Assembly: GCA_030266015.1 (NCBI GenBank)
Contig: JAJDHD010000004.1
Coordinates: forward strand, 17,501 to 81,500
DNA: 64,000 nucleotides
Source of the DNA: Christensenellaceae bacterium OttesenSCG-928-K19
Lineage (GTDB): Bacteria; Bacillota; Clostridia; Christensenellales; Christensenellaceae
Direction of reading: 5' to 3'
Below the pieces are notes generated by a model. It worked only from the letters and a program-made list of their open reading frames with translations. It was not told the DNA's origin and did not search any database. Position 1 is the first letter of the stretch, and each line of letters starts with the position of its first letter. The translations under genes were made by a program, and so were the position numbers. Shown piece after piece: positions 36,844-46,145 of the stretch.

Positions 36844-37847
36844 TGGTGGAAGAAAAGAAGGTTATTTTTTCAGGAATACAACCGTCGGGCAGCCTTACGT
36901 TGGGCAATTACCTGGGTGCGGTGAAAAACTGGGTGGCATTGCAGCACGAGTGCACTTGCTACTATTGCGTGGTAGACCTGCACGCCATTACGGTGCGGCA
37001 GGACGCGACAGAGCTTAGGAAGCGCACGCTTGATGTGATGTCTGTGCTTATTGCGGCGGGGATAGACCCGGAGCAAAGTGTGCTCTATATGCAATCGCAC
37101 GTGCCGCAGCATACAGAGCTTGCGTGGATTCTGGATTGCTATACGTACCTTGGCGAGCTTTCGCGCATGACGCAGTTTAAAGACAAAAGCCAGAAGGCGG
37201 GGGAGAACATCAACTCCGGTTTGTTTACGTACCCTGTGCTGATGGCGGCGGATATTCTGCTGTATCAGGCGGACATGGTGCCTGTGGGCGTGGATCAAAA
37301 GCAGCATCTGGAGCTGACGCGGGACATTGCCATCCGGTTTAACAACCTGTATGGAGATGTGTTTACCGTACCAGACCCGTATATTGGCAAGGCAGGCGCC
37401 AAGATTATGAGCCTGCAGGAGCCAGAAAAGAAAATGTCCAAGTCGGATGAGAATGAAAATTCGTATATTGCGCTGCTGGACGGGCCGGATGTAATCCGGC
37501 GTAAGGTAAAGCGTGCAGTGACGGACAGTGACGGGGAAATACGCTTTGCGGAGGACAAGCCGGGTGTGTCTAACCTGCTGTCCATTTATTCTTCCATTTG
37601 CGGGATTTCTGTGGAGGAAGGGGAGAAGGAATTCTCCGGGCAGGGATATGGCGTGCTGAAGGAACGTGTGGCAGAGGCGGTTGTGGACGTGCTGGAACCG
37701 TTGCAAAAAAAGTATCATGAGATACGCAAGGACAAAGCATACCTGACCGAGGTGATGCAAAAAAATAGCCAGAAGGCTGCTTATGTGGCACAGAAGACAC
37801 TGGCAAAGGTGCAGCGCAAGGTGGGGCTTGCCCCCACAAAGCTGTAG
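36843..37847 (+). CDS. trpS: Tryptophan--tRNA ligase
   Basis: 334 residues, normal for bacterial TrpRS. It charges tRNA-Trp. The class I motifs are [13 protein letters not shown] (the HIGH region) and KKMSKSD (KMSKS). Substrate residues of the ADLLLY-type motif are seen as [30 protein letters not shown] 36843 overlaps the thrC stop (TGATG) and follows GAGGGGGAA. Confidence 0.97.
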   Translation: MVEEKKVIFSGIQPSGSLTLGNYLGAVKNWVALQHECTCYYCVVDLHAITVRQDATELRKRTLDVMSVLIAAGIDPEQSVLYMQSHVPQHTELAWILDCYTYLGELSRMTQFKDKSQKAGENINSGLFTYPVLMAADILLYQADMVPVGVDQKQHLELTRDIAIRFNNLYGDVFTVPDPYIGKAGAKIMSLQEPEKKMSKSDENENSYIALLDGPDVIRRKVKRAVTDSDGEIRFAEDKPGVSNLLSIYSSICGISVEEGEKEFSGQGYGVLKERVAEAVVDVLEPLQKKYHEIRKDKAYLTEVMQKNSQKAAYVAQKTLAKVQRKVGLAPTKL

Positions 37848-37886
37848 AAGGCGGCGGCGTTTAAGAGGCTTTTCAGAGGGTTATTT

Positions 37887-38999
37887 ATGAAGCGGTTCCT
37901 GTTGATTGTGATAACGGTTTTGCTGGCGGCAGCACTTGTTTGCTGCGCACAGCCGCAAGAGCCGGAAGAAGAGCTGGTGACAGAAGAGTACGCCGAGCCG
38001 GTGTATACGGCTGCGCCGGAAGAACCGCCTATTGCCGTCCTTATGAATGGACAGACGCGGTTTAACGAAACGTTTGTGCAGTCGGTGCAGCCGCAAATAG
38101 AGGCGGCGGGTTATCGCGCGCTGGTTTATTATTCAGAATCAGATACGGCGCAGGTGGATGATATGTATGCCGCGATTGGCGAGGGTGCCAAAAGCATTGC
38201 TATTTTACCGGCGGATATGGATAACCTGCACCAGGTGTTGGATGAAACAGATTTGCAGGGGATTCCTATCGTTAACCTGATGGTGCCTATCAATGGCAGG
38301 GTGCAGACGCTGGTCTGCCCTGATTACGCCGAGATGGGACGGATGGCGGCGCAGGCTGCGCAAGAGGCAAGGCCAGAGGGGGCGTCTGTACTGATGGTGG
38401 ATAATGTGTCCTCCTCGCTTGTGGCGCAGCTAAAGCGCGACGGCTTTTTGGCAGGGGCAGAGGAAACCGGTACTGTGGATTTGGCGGAGGCTGTGCTGGT
38501 GGACGGCACAGAGGAACAAGTAAAGGAGCGCACAGCGCAGGCGCTTGCGAGCAACAATTCGATTAATGTCGTTTTTTCGACGGAGGAGCACTTTTTGGAC
38601 GGAGTGCTGGCGGCGGTGAGCGAAGCGGGGCGAGATGTCTCTGTAATCGCCGTGGGTGGCGGCAGTGTGGTTTTAGATGCTGTGGAAAATGGTTCTGTTT
38701 ACGCAAGTGTATTCGCAAGTCCTGTGGAATTGGCGGAAATTGCAGTTGGCTACATGATCAGTTTGGCGGGAGACAGCAAGGCGGCTGTGGAGGAATTTGC
38801 ACAGGTGAAGCTGGAAACGATCTCGCAACGGAACTTGGCGGAATACCGCGCCAAGGACGGCTATGCCGATATACTGACCCCGGCGACGCCCATGCCTTTG
38901 CCTACGGAGGAAGTGCCGCAAGAAACGCCGAAGGCGGAAGACGAGCAACAACAGGAAGGCGCGGAGGACGCACAGGACGAAGAGCAGGCGGACGAATAG
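37887..38999 (+). CDS. Periplasmic-binding-protein-like lipoprotein, sugar-binding family
   Basis: 370 residues. The lipoprotein signal ends at LVCC (about residue 19-20). A Peripla_BP_4-type fold follows (about 50-320): IAVLMNGQTRFNETFVQSVQPQIEA, ILPADMDNL, GIPIVNLMVPI and SVIAVGGGSVVLDAVENGSVYASV are the usual strands of ribose/galactose-type binding proteins. An acidic Glu/Gln/Asp-rich tail of about 35 residues ends the protein, which is odd for the family. No ABC transporter genes adjoin it, so it may serve as an orphan binding protein or a sensor. Confidence 0.8.
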   Translation: MKRFLLIVITVLLAAALVCCAQPQEPEEELVTEEYAEPVYTAAPEEPPIAVLMNGQTRFNETFVQSVQPQIEAAGYRALVYYSESDTAQVDDMYAAIGEGAKSIAILPADMDNLHQVLDETDLQGIPIVNLMVPINGRVQTLVCPDYAEMGRMAAQAAQEARPEGASVLMVDNVSSSLVAQLKRDGFLAGAEETGTVDLAEAVLVDGTEEQVKERTAQALASNNSINVVFSTEEHFLDGVLAAVSEAGRDVSVIAVGGGSVVLDAVENGSVYASVFASPVELAEIAVGYMISLAGDSKAAVEEFAQVKLETISQRNLAEYRAKDGYADILTPATPMPLPTEEVPQETPKAEDEQQQEGAEDAQDEEQADE

Positions 39000-39036
39000 A
39001 AACATGGCCCGGAATCGGAAAGGTGTGTGCTGAAGA

Positions 39037-39768
39037 ATGGATTGGATCACAGGAAATTATATTACAGTAGCAATCGTTATCGCTTTTGCGGTGATTTTGG
39101 TGCTTTATCTGTTTGCTGAGAAAAAAAACGACGGCAAGCAAGGCTTTAAAAAAGCGACGGCGCTGAAGCTGACATTAAGCTCGCTGTTTTGCGCCGTAGG
39201 AATTATTTCCTATTACCTGCTATATACCTATGCCCACAGAGGCGGGATATACCTGACATTGCAGGTGTTTGTGGTGGTTGGCCTGTTTGTGGCGCTTGGC
39301 GGGGATTTCTTCCTGCAATACATCAGGCTGGATATTAAAAAATTTAAAATAGGCATATTGTGTTTCTCTATCACACAGGTGCTGTTTTTAATCCCCATGC
39401 TGGTGGTGTACCGTGTGGGATGGCTGGAATTTGTCATAACGGCTGTTGTTTTGGTGCTGGTGCTGCTGATGATGAAAAAGCAGGACTGGCAGCTTGGTGA
39501 GGCGCAGAAGGCGCTTACAGTTTATACTATACTGATCACATTTATGGCGGCAAAATCTGTAACGGTATTCTTGGGCGATCACACGGTGGGTACGTTGCTG
39601 TTTATGATTGGGGCAATCCTGTTCCTTGTTTCCGACCTGTTGCTGGGTATTTGGAATTACAATACCAGCAAGCGGGCGCACGCCAACCTAAACTGGATCA
39701 GTTATTTTTCCGGCTTGATGCTGATTGCGCTCAGCATGAGCCCGGAATTCACCACTTATCTGGGATAA
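39037..39768 (+). CDS. YhhN-like integral membrane protein
   Basis: 243 residues with about seven to eight membrane helices. The YhhN/TMEM86 pattern is present: GDFFLQY after the third helix, LGIxxF..QVLF, and FLVSDLLLGIWNY near residue 210. TMEM86 members are lysoplasmalogenases; bacterial homologues are mostly uncharacterised, so the activity is only a family-level suggestion. It lies 37 bases after the binding-protein gene, on the same strand. Confidence 0.75.
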   Translation: MDWITGNYITVAIVIAFAVILVLYLFAEKKNDGKQGFKKATALKLTLSSLFCAVGIISYYLLYTYAHRGGIYLTLQVFVVVGLFVALGGDFFLQYIRLDIKKFKIGILCFSITQVLFLIPMLVVYRVGWLEFVITAVVLVLVLLMMKKQDWQLGEAQKALTVYTILITFMAAKSVTVFLGDHTVGTLLFMIGAILFLVSDLLLGIWNYNTSKRAHANLNWISYFSGLMLIALSMSPEFTTYLG

Positions 39769-39824
39769 AAGGCGTAAGTTGCAGCAAGGTGCAGATTATT
39801 TTGTTATATATGCTTAAGCGGGAG

Positions 39825-39853
39825 TTGCGCTTTTGCGATAAGTAAGGTAGACT
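39825..39853 (+). promoter_or_regulatory. Promoter of the YjfB gene
   Basis: TTGCGC (39825-39830), 17-bp spacer, TAGACT (39848-39853), 31 bases before the start codon, with GGAAGAGG as the ribosome site. Confidence 0.5.
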
Positions 39854-39884
39854 CAGTATTACTTCAAGGAAGAGGTGAAGCGAT

Positions 39885-40076
39885 ATGGATATCGGCAGTG
39901 TAGATATTGCGGCGTTGAGTGTTGCGATGAAAAGCGCGCAGACAGCGCAGCAAGTGGACGTGGCTGTGATGAAAAATGTGATGGATTCGCAGGAAGTAAT
40001 TGCGGATGCATTGATTGAGATGATGACGCAGGTGAATGTTTCCGGCGCTTCTGGCCATGTAGATATCTCAGTGTGA
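39885..40076 (+). CDS. YjfB family putative motility protein
   Basis: 63 residues, soluble and helical. MDIGSVDIAALSVAMKSAQ, a central Val-Met-Lys-x-x-Met-Asp segment, the DALIEMM helix and the final HVDISV tail match the small YjfB family, which is found mainly in motile Firmicutes. The function is unknown, and no flagellar genes occur in this window. It has its own promoter and terminator, so it is a one-gene unit. Confidence 0.75.
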   Translation: MDIGSVDIAALSVAMKSAQTAQQVDVAVMKNVMDSQEVIADALIEMMTQVNVSGASGHVDISV

Positions 40077-40107
40077 GAATAACAAACTTGAAGAATATTA
40101 TGAGAAA

Positions 40108-40138
40108 AAATCGCCTGGGTTTCCCGGGCGGTTTTTTT
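40108..40138 (+). terminator. Intrinsic terminator after the YjfB gene
   Basis: CGCCTGGG (about 40112-40119) pairs with CCGGGCGG, followed by TTTTTTTG. Strong stem with a long T-run. Confidence 0.85.
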
Positions 40139-40297
40139 GTGCGCATAAGCGGGTGCGGGTGGGACTTTAAACAACTAAAAAGTGTAGATACAAAACAGGG
40201 AATCCGCAGAAATATCAATACAGAACGGATGAGTTATTCGCCGCAAGTCCGCAAAAATTGAAAAGATTACTTTTCATTTAGGCATTGAGATGCGGCG

Positions 40298-41137
40298 CTA
40301 TGCGCGGACAAAGGCTGCTATCTTTTTACCGTCGTTATAGCCATCGGTATATAGCTTTTCAATCGCCTGCAAATCTTTGGTTAGTGTTTTCATGCCGGAG
40401 ATGTCTTTTGGCGCGGCGATGAGTACTTTTCCTTCTGTTTCCAGCTTTTTCAATGCAGCGACTGCATTGTTGTATTTGAGATGACGCTCGGATATGGCGC
40501 GTATGGTGTTTGGATATTTGCGCAGCAACAGCTTAATCAAGCCAAAGTTGCTTTGCATAGAGCGGATGGAATCCCTTGGACGGGTTAATATGACCACAAG
40601 ACGGGTGCAGCCATCTGCAAACGCTTTTTGGTAAGGGATTGGCTCGGCAATACCGCCGTCAAAATATAGCCTGTCATCTACAGGGAAGGGTTTACAGGCG
40701 ATGGGCAGGGCGCTGGATGCCTTCAGGATGTCATACTGGTCTTGACGGACGTCTCTATTGGAAAAATAATGCGGCGTGCCTGTTTGGGCATCGGTTGCCG
40801 CGACAAGGTATTTTGTTTTTGTCTGGCAGAATGCGGGGTAATCTACAGGATCCTCACCATTCGAATTGCTCAGCGTGCCATAAATATAATTGAGATCCAA
40901 ATAACCCTTTCGTTTGAAAAAATTACCCATGCCCATATATTCTTTGCGCAGGATATAATCAGTATAAAATCTTTTGTTACGGCCTTTTTGCTTGGCAAGG
41001 TAGGAAATCATGTTGGCCGCGCCCGCCGATATGCCCAGTCCATAGTCAAATTCAATTTTATGGTCGAGCAGGTAATCGTAGATACCGGCAGAATAAACAC
41101 CGCGCATCCCGCCCCCAACATCGATAATTCCGGTCAT
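40298..41137 (-). CDS. Patatin-like phospholipase
   Basis: 279 residues, no signal peptide or membrane segment. The oxyanion loop GGGMRG is at residues 8-13, the nucleophile elbow GISAG at about 35-39 and the catalytic Asp in FDGGIAEP at about 160, which is the complete Ser-Asp dyad of patatins. It probably hydrolyses acyl esters of phospholipids or lysophospholipids in the cytoplasm. The C-terminal third is typical of the YjjU/RssA-like bacterial group. GAAGGAGCGGC precedes the start on its strand. Confidence 0.9.
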   Translation of the reverse strand: MTGIIDVGGGMRGVYSAGIYDYLLDHKIEFDYGLGISAGAANMISYLAKQKGRNKRFYTDYILRKEYMGMGNFFKRKGYLDLNYIYGTLSNSNGEDPVDYPAFCQTKTKYLVAATDAQTGTPHYFSNRDVRQDQYDILKASSALPIACKPFPVDDRLYFDGGIAEPIPYQKAFADGCTRLVVILTRPRDSIRSMQSNFGLIKLLLRKYPNTIRAISERHLKYNNAVAALKKLETEGKVLIAAPKDISGMKTLTKDLQAIEKLYTDGYNDGKKIAAFVRA

Positions 41138-41386
41138 GCCGCCGCTCCTTCAAACATTTTTTCAACCATTATCATAACGAAGCGATGGTAGGAAGTCAAG
41201 GCGGCTAGAATGGTGTTGAGGAGCTTGGGATGGGGGCTAAAGTCCACTGGCAATGAAAATTGATTAGGCGTGTTTGGATGGGAAAAAGATGAGCAGTATC
41301 AAAGCCCGGCCCTCCAAAGAAAGGTGATGATGGGTAATGCCTGCCGGTGAACAGATGTGAAAAGGGCAATTATTTATGGATAAGTA

Positions 41387-41415
41387 TTGCGTAATACTGG
41401 GAATCGTAATATAAT
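41387..41415 (+). promoter_or_regulatory. Promoter of the glycyl radical enzyme unit
   Basis: TTGCGT (41387-41392), 17-bp spacer, TATAAT (41410-41415), leaving a leader of about 110 bases. The rest of the 41138-41530 gap shows no gene and no known regulatory fold. Confidence 0.7.
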
Positions 41416-41530
41416 ACTGCTAAGAGCAAGTTATTTATGTATAGTCGATTTACATTTATAAAAACAAAACGCATTCAATATAATCTCACTGGTGAAAAAA
41501 AGCAGTATCGTTTCAGGAAGGAGACAAAAA

Positions 41531-43978
41531 ATGAACAGGCACATGGAGTTATTGGACGAAAACCGTGCATTGCCCGAGCGGATTCAAAAAATCCGGGAAG
41601 AGTGGTTTGACACAAAGCCGCAGATTTGTGTGGAGCGGGCGCGGTATTATACAGAATCGTTCAAGGAGACAGAGCAGTATCCCATCGATATCCGGCGCGC
41701 TATGGCGCTTATGCATATCATGAAAAACATCACACAGTATATCTCAGAAGGGGAGCTGCTGGTGGGCGGCCTGTCCGAAAAGCCACGCGGCGCGTCTATT
41801 TATCCGGAATTTTCCGTGGATTGGATAATAAACGAGTTCAATGGCGACCCGTATGAATTTGACAAGCGCCCGGGCGACGTGTACCGGGTAGACCCGGAGG
41901 TAAAGCGGGAGCTGATGGAAGAGATACTGCCTTACTGGAAGGGCAGGACGCAGGAAGATCATGTGATGGCGATGCTGCCCGAAGAAACGATTGTAGCGGG
42001 CACAAAGGTGCGCGGGTTTGATGGCTCGTGGATTGTGACACGTGGGGATGGGCACAACATCCCTGATTTCGAAAAAATACTCCAGCTTGGCTGTGAAGGG
42101 GTGATAAAGCAAGCGGAGGATAAGCTGGCGTCGCTCGACCTTACCGATCCGGATGACCTCAGGCAACGTCCCTTCCTGCAATCAGTTATCATATCGGCAC
42201 GCGCACCTATTGCGTATGCAGAGCGGTTTAGCGAGCTGGCAATGGATATGGCCAAAAAAGAGCCGGATGTGAAGCGCAAAAAGGAACTGATGAAAATTGC
42301 GGAAAACTGCAAGCACGTGCCCGCAAGGCCGGCGCGGACGTTTGAAGAAGGCTTGCAGTCCATACTGATTGCGGACATTGCAGTGCAGCTAGAAAGCAAC
42401 GGGCATGGCGTGTCGTTTGGGCGGTTTGACCAGTATATGTATCCGTTGTTCCGGCAGGATATGGACAATGGCACACTGACCGCGGAATATGCGCTGGAGC
42501 TTTTGAATTGTTTTTGGATGAAGATCAATGAAATGAGCACGCTTAGGGATTGGCACAACACAAAATTCTTTGTGGGCTACCTTGTATACCAAAACCTGAC
42601 GATCGGCGGGCAGACATTGCATGGCAAAGACGCGGTAAACGAGCTTTCCTACCTGTGCCTTGCCAGCACCAAGGGCCTTAGGATGATGCAGCCGTCGCTT
42701 ACGGTGCGTGTGTTCAACAATACAGAGGATGTGTTCTTGGTTGAATGTGCAAAGTCTGTCGCGCTGGGCATTGGTATGCCTGCGTTCTATAACGACGAGG
42801 CGATTATCCCTGCGCTGTTGGCAATCGGCTATACGCGGGAAGACGCTGTAAGCTATGGCATCGTGGGATGTGTGGAGCCTGCACCCCCGGGCAAGATTGG
42901 CGGGCGGTACGGCGCGGCGTTCCCCAGCCCCACAAAGGTGCTGGAGCTGACCATGCATGGCGGCAAGGATCCGCGCACAGGGCTAACGCCGCTTAAATGC
43001 AAAAGCCTGACCGAAGTAAAAGACTATGACGAGTTCATGGAGGAATACAAAAAAGAGCTGGAGTATTACCTGCGGCAGCATGTGATACAGGATAATATCA
43101 TTGACACAGTGTGGGAGAAGACGCTGCCCACGCCCTTCCTGTCGGCGTTAATCGATGATTGCATTGGCAGGGGCAAAGGTATCAAAGAAGGCGGCGCAAA
43201 GTATGACTTTACCGGCGGCCAGACAGTGGGCGCGTCCTGCGCCATCAATGGCCTTGCCGAACTGAAAAAGTTTGTTTTTGATGAAAAGAAGCTGACTGCG
43301 GAGCAGATGATGCACGCGTTGGACACGAATTATGAGGATAATACCACAAGCCCCACGGGCGAAGAGATTCGGCAGATGCTACTTAATGACGAATCCAAAT
43401 TTGGCAATGACGACGAATACGCGGACGAGATCGCGGCGGAGTTTATCGATTACTGGTCTGCTGCCAAGATGAAGTTTAAAAACACAAGGTATGGCCGCGG
43501 CCCCATCGGTGGGCATTTCATCCCGTCTACGGCCACGGTGGCATCCAATGTTCCAGCGGGCGAGATCATCACGGCTACGCCGGACGGCAGGAAAGCATAC
43601 GACCATGTGTCCGAGGGTATTTCGGCATTCCGTGGGTCGGATAAGAACGGCCCGACAGCGCTGATCAACTCCATCGGCAGCATACCAAACATGTGTATGC
43701 CAGGTGGCCAATTGTTGAATGTGAAGTTGAACCCCAGTTCCATGAAAGATATGGACGGCTTGAAAAATTTTGTGGCGCTGGTCAAATCGCTGTTTGCGCA
43801 AAAAGGATTCCATGTCCAGTTTAATGTGGTGGGCAAGGATACGTTGATAGAAGCCAAGAAAGACCCGGAGAAATACCAGGATCTGATTGTGCGGGTGGCG
43901 GGCTACAGCGCGTTCTTCACAACGCTTGCGCCTGAGGTGCAGGATGACATTATCGACCGCACGGAGCACGCAATTTAA
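41531..43978 (+). CDS. Glycyl radical enzyme, PFL/dehydratase superfamily, substrate unknown
   Basis: 815 residues. The radical is stored on Gly791 in RVAGYSAFF near the C terminus. The thiyl Cys is Cys447 in GIVGCVEP, with Glu449 two residues on. The CVE arrangement is seen in the eliminating members of the family (choline trimethylamine-lyase, glycerol/propanediol dehydratase, isethionate lyase), whereas pyruvate formate-lyase has a Cys-Cys pair. So it is not a PFL. The stretch after it (APPGKIGGRYGAAF) is not one that I can tie to a known substrate class. ATG 41531 follows AGGAAGGAG; the GTG frame upstream has no site. Its activase is the next gene. No microcompartment genes are near. Confidence 0.85.
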   Translation: MNRHMELLDENRALPERIQKIREEWFDTKPQICVERARYYTESFKETEQYPIDIRRAMALMHIMKNITQYISEGELLVGGLSEKPRGASIYPEFSVDWIINEFNGDPYEFDKRPGDVYRVDPEVKRELMEEILPYWKGRTQEDHVMAMLPEETIVAGTKVRGFDGSWIVTRGDGHNIPDFEKILQLGCEGVIKQAEDKLASLDLTDPDDLRQRPFLQSVIISARAPIAYAERFSELAMDMAKKEPDVKRKKELMKIAENCKHVPARPARTFEEGLQSILIADIAVQLESNGHGVSFGRFDQYMYPLFRQDMDNGTLTAEYALELLNCFWMKINEMSTLRDWHNTKFFVGYLVYQNLTIGGQTLHGKDAVNELSYLCLASTKGLRMMQPSLTVRVFNNTEDVFLVECAKSVALGIGMPAFYNDEAIIPALLAIGYTREDAVSYGIVGCVEPAPPGKIGGRYGAAFPSPTKVLELTMHGGKDPRTGLTPLKCKSLTEVKDYDEFMEEYKKELEYYLRQHVIQDNIIDTVWEKTLPTPFLSALIDDCIGRGKGIKEGGAKYDFTGGQTVGASCAINGLAELKKFVFDEKKLTAEQMMHALDTNYEDNTTSPTGEEIRQMLLNDESKFGNDDEYADEIAAEFIDYWSAAKMKFKNTRYGRGPIGGHFIPSTATVASNVPAGEIITATPDGRKAYDHVSEGISAFRGSDKNGPTALINSIGSIPNMCMPGGQLLNVKLNPSSMKDMDGLKNFVALVKSLFAQKGFHVQFNVVGKDTLIEAKKDPEKYQDLIVRVAGYSAFFTTLAPEVQDDIIDRTEHAI

Positions 43979-44059
43979 AAAGGCTTGGCGGTATAAAAGA
44001 GGAATAGTTGGGATTACAGGGCCGGGTTTTCGGCCCTGCGATTTTTTTACGGTGGAAGT

Positions 44060-44944
44060 ATGGAAACAGGAATGATTTTTGATATACAACGGTATAGCCT
44101 GAACGACGGTGGCGGCATCAGGACGATTGTTTTTTTCAAAGGCTGCCCGCTGGACTGCAAATGGTGCTCAAACCCGGAATCCAAACGGCGGCAGGCGGAG
44201 ATTATCTTTTGGAAAAACAGGTGTATTGGCTGTGGCAAATGCGTGGAGGCGTGCCCGGTGAAAAAGGGGTGTAAGCCACAGGGCGAGGCTGCGTGCACAT
44301 TGTGTATGCGCTGCACGGAGGCCTGCCCGGCAAAGGCGCTGCGGCGCTCCGGGGAAGAGATGACAGTGGCGCAGGTGATGAAAGTGGTGCGGCGTGATGC
44401 TGTTTTCTACAGGCACAGCGGTGGCGGCGTTACGCTTTCTGGCGGCGAACCGCTGATGCAGTGGGAGTTTGCGGCGGCACTTGCGGCAGAGCTTCAGGCA
44501 AACTTGTTTGATGTGGCGATAGAAACAACGGGTTGTGCAAAATGGGAACACGCGTGGGCGGTGTTCCGGCATTGTGACCGCATATTGTTCGATGTAAAAT
44601 TCATGGATAACGCAAAGCATAAGCAGCTTACAGGTGTGGACAACGGGTTGATACTGGAGAACGCGGCAAAGCTGGCGGAAACGGGCAAGGAAGTGATTTA
44701 CCGCGTGCCGCTGATGCAGGACTACAATGCGGATGAGGAGAACATTCTTGCGCTGGTGGCGCTGGCAAAAAAGAACAATGTGAAGCAAATCCACCTGTTG
44801 CCATACCACGAGTACGCAAAGCCCAAGTATGAGGCGCTGGGGCTGGAGTATACGTTTTGCGCGCACCCGCCGAAAGAGGCGCACATGGAGAAATTGAAGG
44901 CATTGATTACCGCACATGGGCTGGGCGTTCTTGAGGGCGGTTAA
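44060..44944 (+). CDS. Glycyl-radical enzyme activating enzyme (radical SAM)
   Basis: 294 residues. The radical SAM cluster motif CPLDCKWC (C-x3-C-x2-C) is at about residues 30-37. An inserted ferredoxin-like part with two 4Fe-4S motifs follows (CIGCGKCVEACPVKKGC and CTLCMRCTEACP, about 54-93), as in activases of dehydratase-type enzymes and unlike the short PFL activase. GGGVTLSGGEPL is the SAM-binding GGE motif. It abstracts H from Gly791 of the partner encoded 80 bases upstream. Confidence 0.93.
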   Translation: METGMIFDIQRYSLNDGGGIRTIVFFKGCPLDCKWCSNPESKRRQAEIIFWKNRCIGCGKCVEACPVKKGCKPQGEAACTLCMRCTEACPAKALRRSGEEMTVAQVMKVVRRDAVFYRHSGGGVTLSGGEPLMQWEFAAALAAELQANLFDVAIETTGCAKWEHAWAVFRHCDRILFDVKFMDNAKHKQLTGVDNGLILENAAKLAETGKEVIYRVPLMQDYNADEENILALVALAKKNNVKQIHLLPYHEYAKPKYEALGLEYTFCAHPPKEAHMEKLKALITAHGLGVLEGG

Positions 44945-44964
44945 GGAAGGAAAACAGCAATGAT

Positions 44965-44991
44965 AAGGCACTGCATATGTGGTGCCTTTTT
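44965..44991 (+). terminator. Intrinsic terminator after the activase gene
   Basis: GGCACTGCA and TGTGGTGCC fold into a nearly complete nine-pair stem with two G-T pairs, followed by TTTTT. It ends the glycyl-radical unit. Confidence 0.75.
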
Positions 44992-45092
44992 GTATGGAGT
45001 CAAAATAAAAATGCACCCGGTAAGTGGTGGCCGGCAAAACAAGCGTTGGAACGGCAGTGTAAATGGAAAGCAAAATGCGTAAGCTATTTATA

Positions 45093-45121
45093 TTGCAAAT
45101 AAGTTGTATGAAAACTATAAT
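45093..45121 (+). promoter_or_regulatory. Promoter of the nitroreductase gene
   Basis: TTGCAA (45093-45098), 17-bp spacer, TATAAT (45116-45121). The leader to the start codon is then about 195 bases long and contains a second TATAAT (45179-45184) without a clear -35 box. A leader this long may carry regulation, but I see no recognisable fold. Confidence 0.6.
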
Positions 45122-45322
45122 GAAATCAAATAAGCAACATGAAAAACGAAAGCGCAATGGTCTTTAAGCTGGGCAAAGTATAATAATGACTAGAAAAGAC
45201 GATATCCTTCAGTATTTCACTGCCAAATGGATATGGTGGCATGGAGCGGTAGAATGACGATAGGCTTGGCAAAGCGGTAAGCAAATTTTAACAAAGCAAA
45301 ATGAGGAATGGAGGCACAGGAT

Positions 45323-45868
45323 ATGGAATTCATGGAGTGTGTGGAAAACAGGCGCAGTGTGCGCAAATATAAGGCGGATAAACCGGAAGAGGGTGTGTTT
45401 GAAAAAATTGTACAAGCGGCCTCCTACGCGCCAAGCTGGAAGAATTCGCAAACGGTGCGCTATATTGTGGTAGAGGCAGATAGCGTGAAGAATGAGATTG
45501 CGGAGCGTTGTGTGATGGATTTTGAATACAATCAAAAGACCATACAAAACGCGCCTGCTATTATTCTGGTGACGACAATTGCCAGTCGTTCCGGCTATGA
45601 ACGGGACGGGTCGTTTTCCACCGGCAAGGGCACGCACTGGGAGAGCTTTGACGCGGGCATTGCAACCGGCATATTGTGCCTTGCTGCACATGAGCAAGGG
45701 CTGGGTACTGTGGTAATGGGCATTTTTGACGAGGAAAAGGTGAGGCAAGTGGCAGGAATCCCCGACGGGCAAAAGCTGTCCGCCATGGTAGCGGTTGGCT
45801 ATCCGGAGGAGCAGCCGGCAATGCCAAAGCGCAAGGGTGTAGAGGAACTGCTGTCCATTGTGAAATAA
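45323..45868 (+). CDS. Nitroreductase family protein
   Basis: 181 residues. It is an FMN-dependent NAD(P)H oxidoreductase fold: ENRRSVRKY at the N terminus (FMN phosphate-binding RRSxRxY), SYAPSWKNSQ (ring binding), DAGIATGILCLAAHEQGLGTVVMGIFDEEKV and VAVGYPEE at the C terminus. The natural substrate is unknown. ATG 45323 has GGAGG eight bases upstream and starts just before the signature; ATG 45308 is possible. Confidence 0.9.
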   Translation: MEFMECVENRRSVRKYKADKPEEGVFEKIVQAASYAPSWKNSQTVRYIVVEADSVKNEIAERCVMDFEYNQKTIQNAPAIILVTTIASRSGYERDGSFSTGKGTHWESFDAGIATGILCLAAHEQGLGTVVMGIFDEEKVRQVAGIPDGQKLSAMVAVGYPEEQPAMPKRKGVEELLSIVK

Positions 45869-45903
45869 CCGGGAAGGCAGATCTCGTCAGTCAATGATTT
45901 AGC

Positions 45904-45938
45904 AAGACAAAGCCTGTATGAAGATACGGGCTTTGTTT
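45904..45938 (+). terminator. Intrinsic terminator after the nitroreductase gene
   Basis: ACAAAGCCTGTAT and ATACGGGCTTTGT form a 12- to 13-bp stem (one wobble) around GAAG, followed by TTTTTC. On the opposite strand the T-run is weak. Confidence 0.85.
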
Positions 45939-45965
45939 TTCTATCTCGGGGTATTGCGTATGCGG

Positions 45966-46145
45966 CTAGAATTTCTTCTTTTCCAGCACAATTATTTTTA
46001 TAATGGATAGCGCCGCCTCATATATGGCAAACCAGAGCAATACAGCGCCCACGCTGCCCACCGCATACAGACAGGCAAACGGCGTCCAGCACATAGGTTT
46101 TTTTACCAAGGGTGCCTGCACACGCACTTTCTTTTGCCATGCCAT
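45966..46145 (-). CDS. Small single-helix membrane protein, unknown
   Basis: 59 codons, ATG at 46145 and TAG at 45966. It has a basic N terminus (MAWQKKVRVQ, then VKK), one or two hydrophobic stretches (about residues 19-41 and 43-54) and a basic end LEKKKF. Positive charges at both ends of a hydrophobic core are typical of short membrane proteins. The ribosome site is weak (only AAACAGC upstream), and no family is recognised. A plus-strand frame over the same bases looks like its shadow. The whole gap between the nitroreductase terminator and the next promoter would otherwise be empty. Confidence 0.45.
   Translation of the reverse strand: MAWQKKVRVQAPLVKKPMCWTPFACLYAVGSVGAVLLWFAIYEAALSIIKIIVLEKKKF

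Noticed and set aside
41531-43978. Annotation as pyruvate formate-lyase
   Set aside because: The active site has a single Cys followed by Val-Glu, not the Cys-Cys pair of PFL, and the activase has the extra ferredoxin insert.
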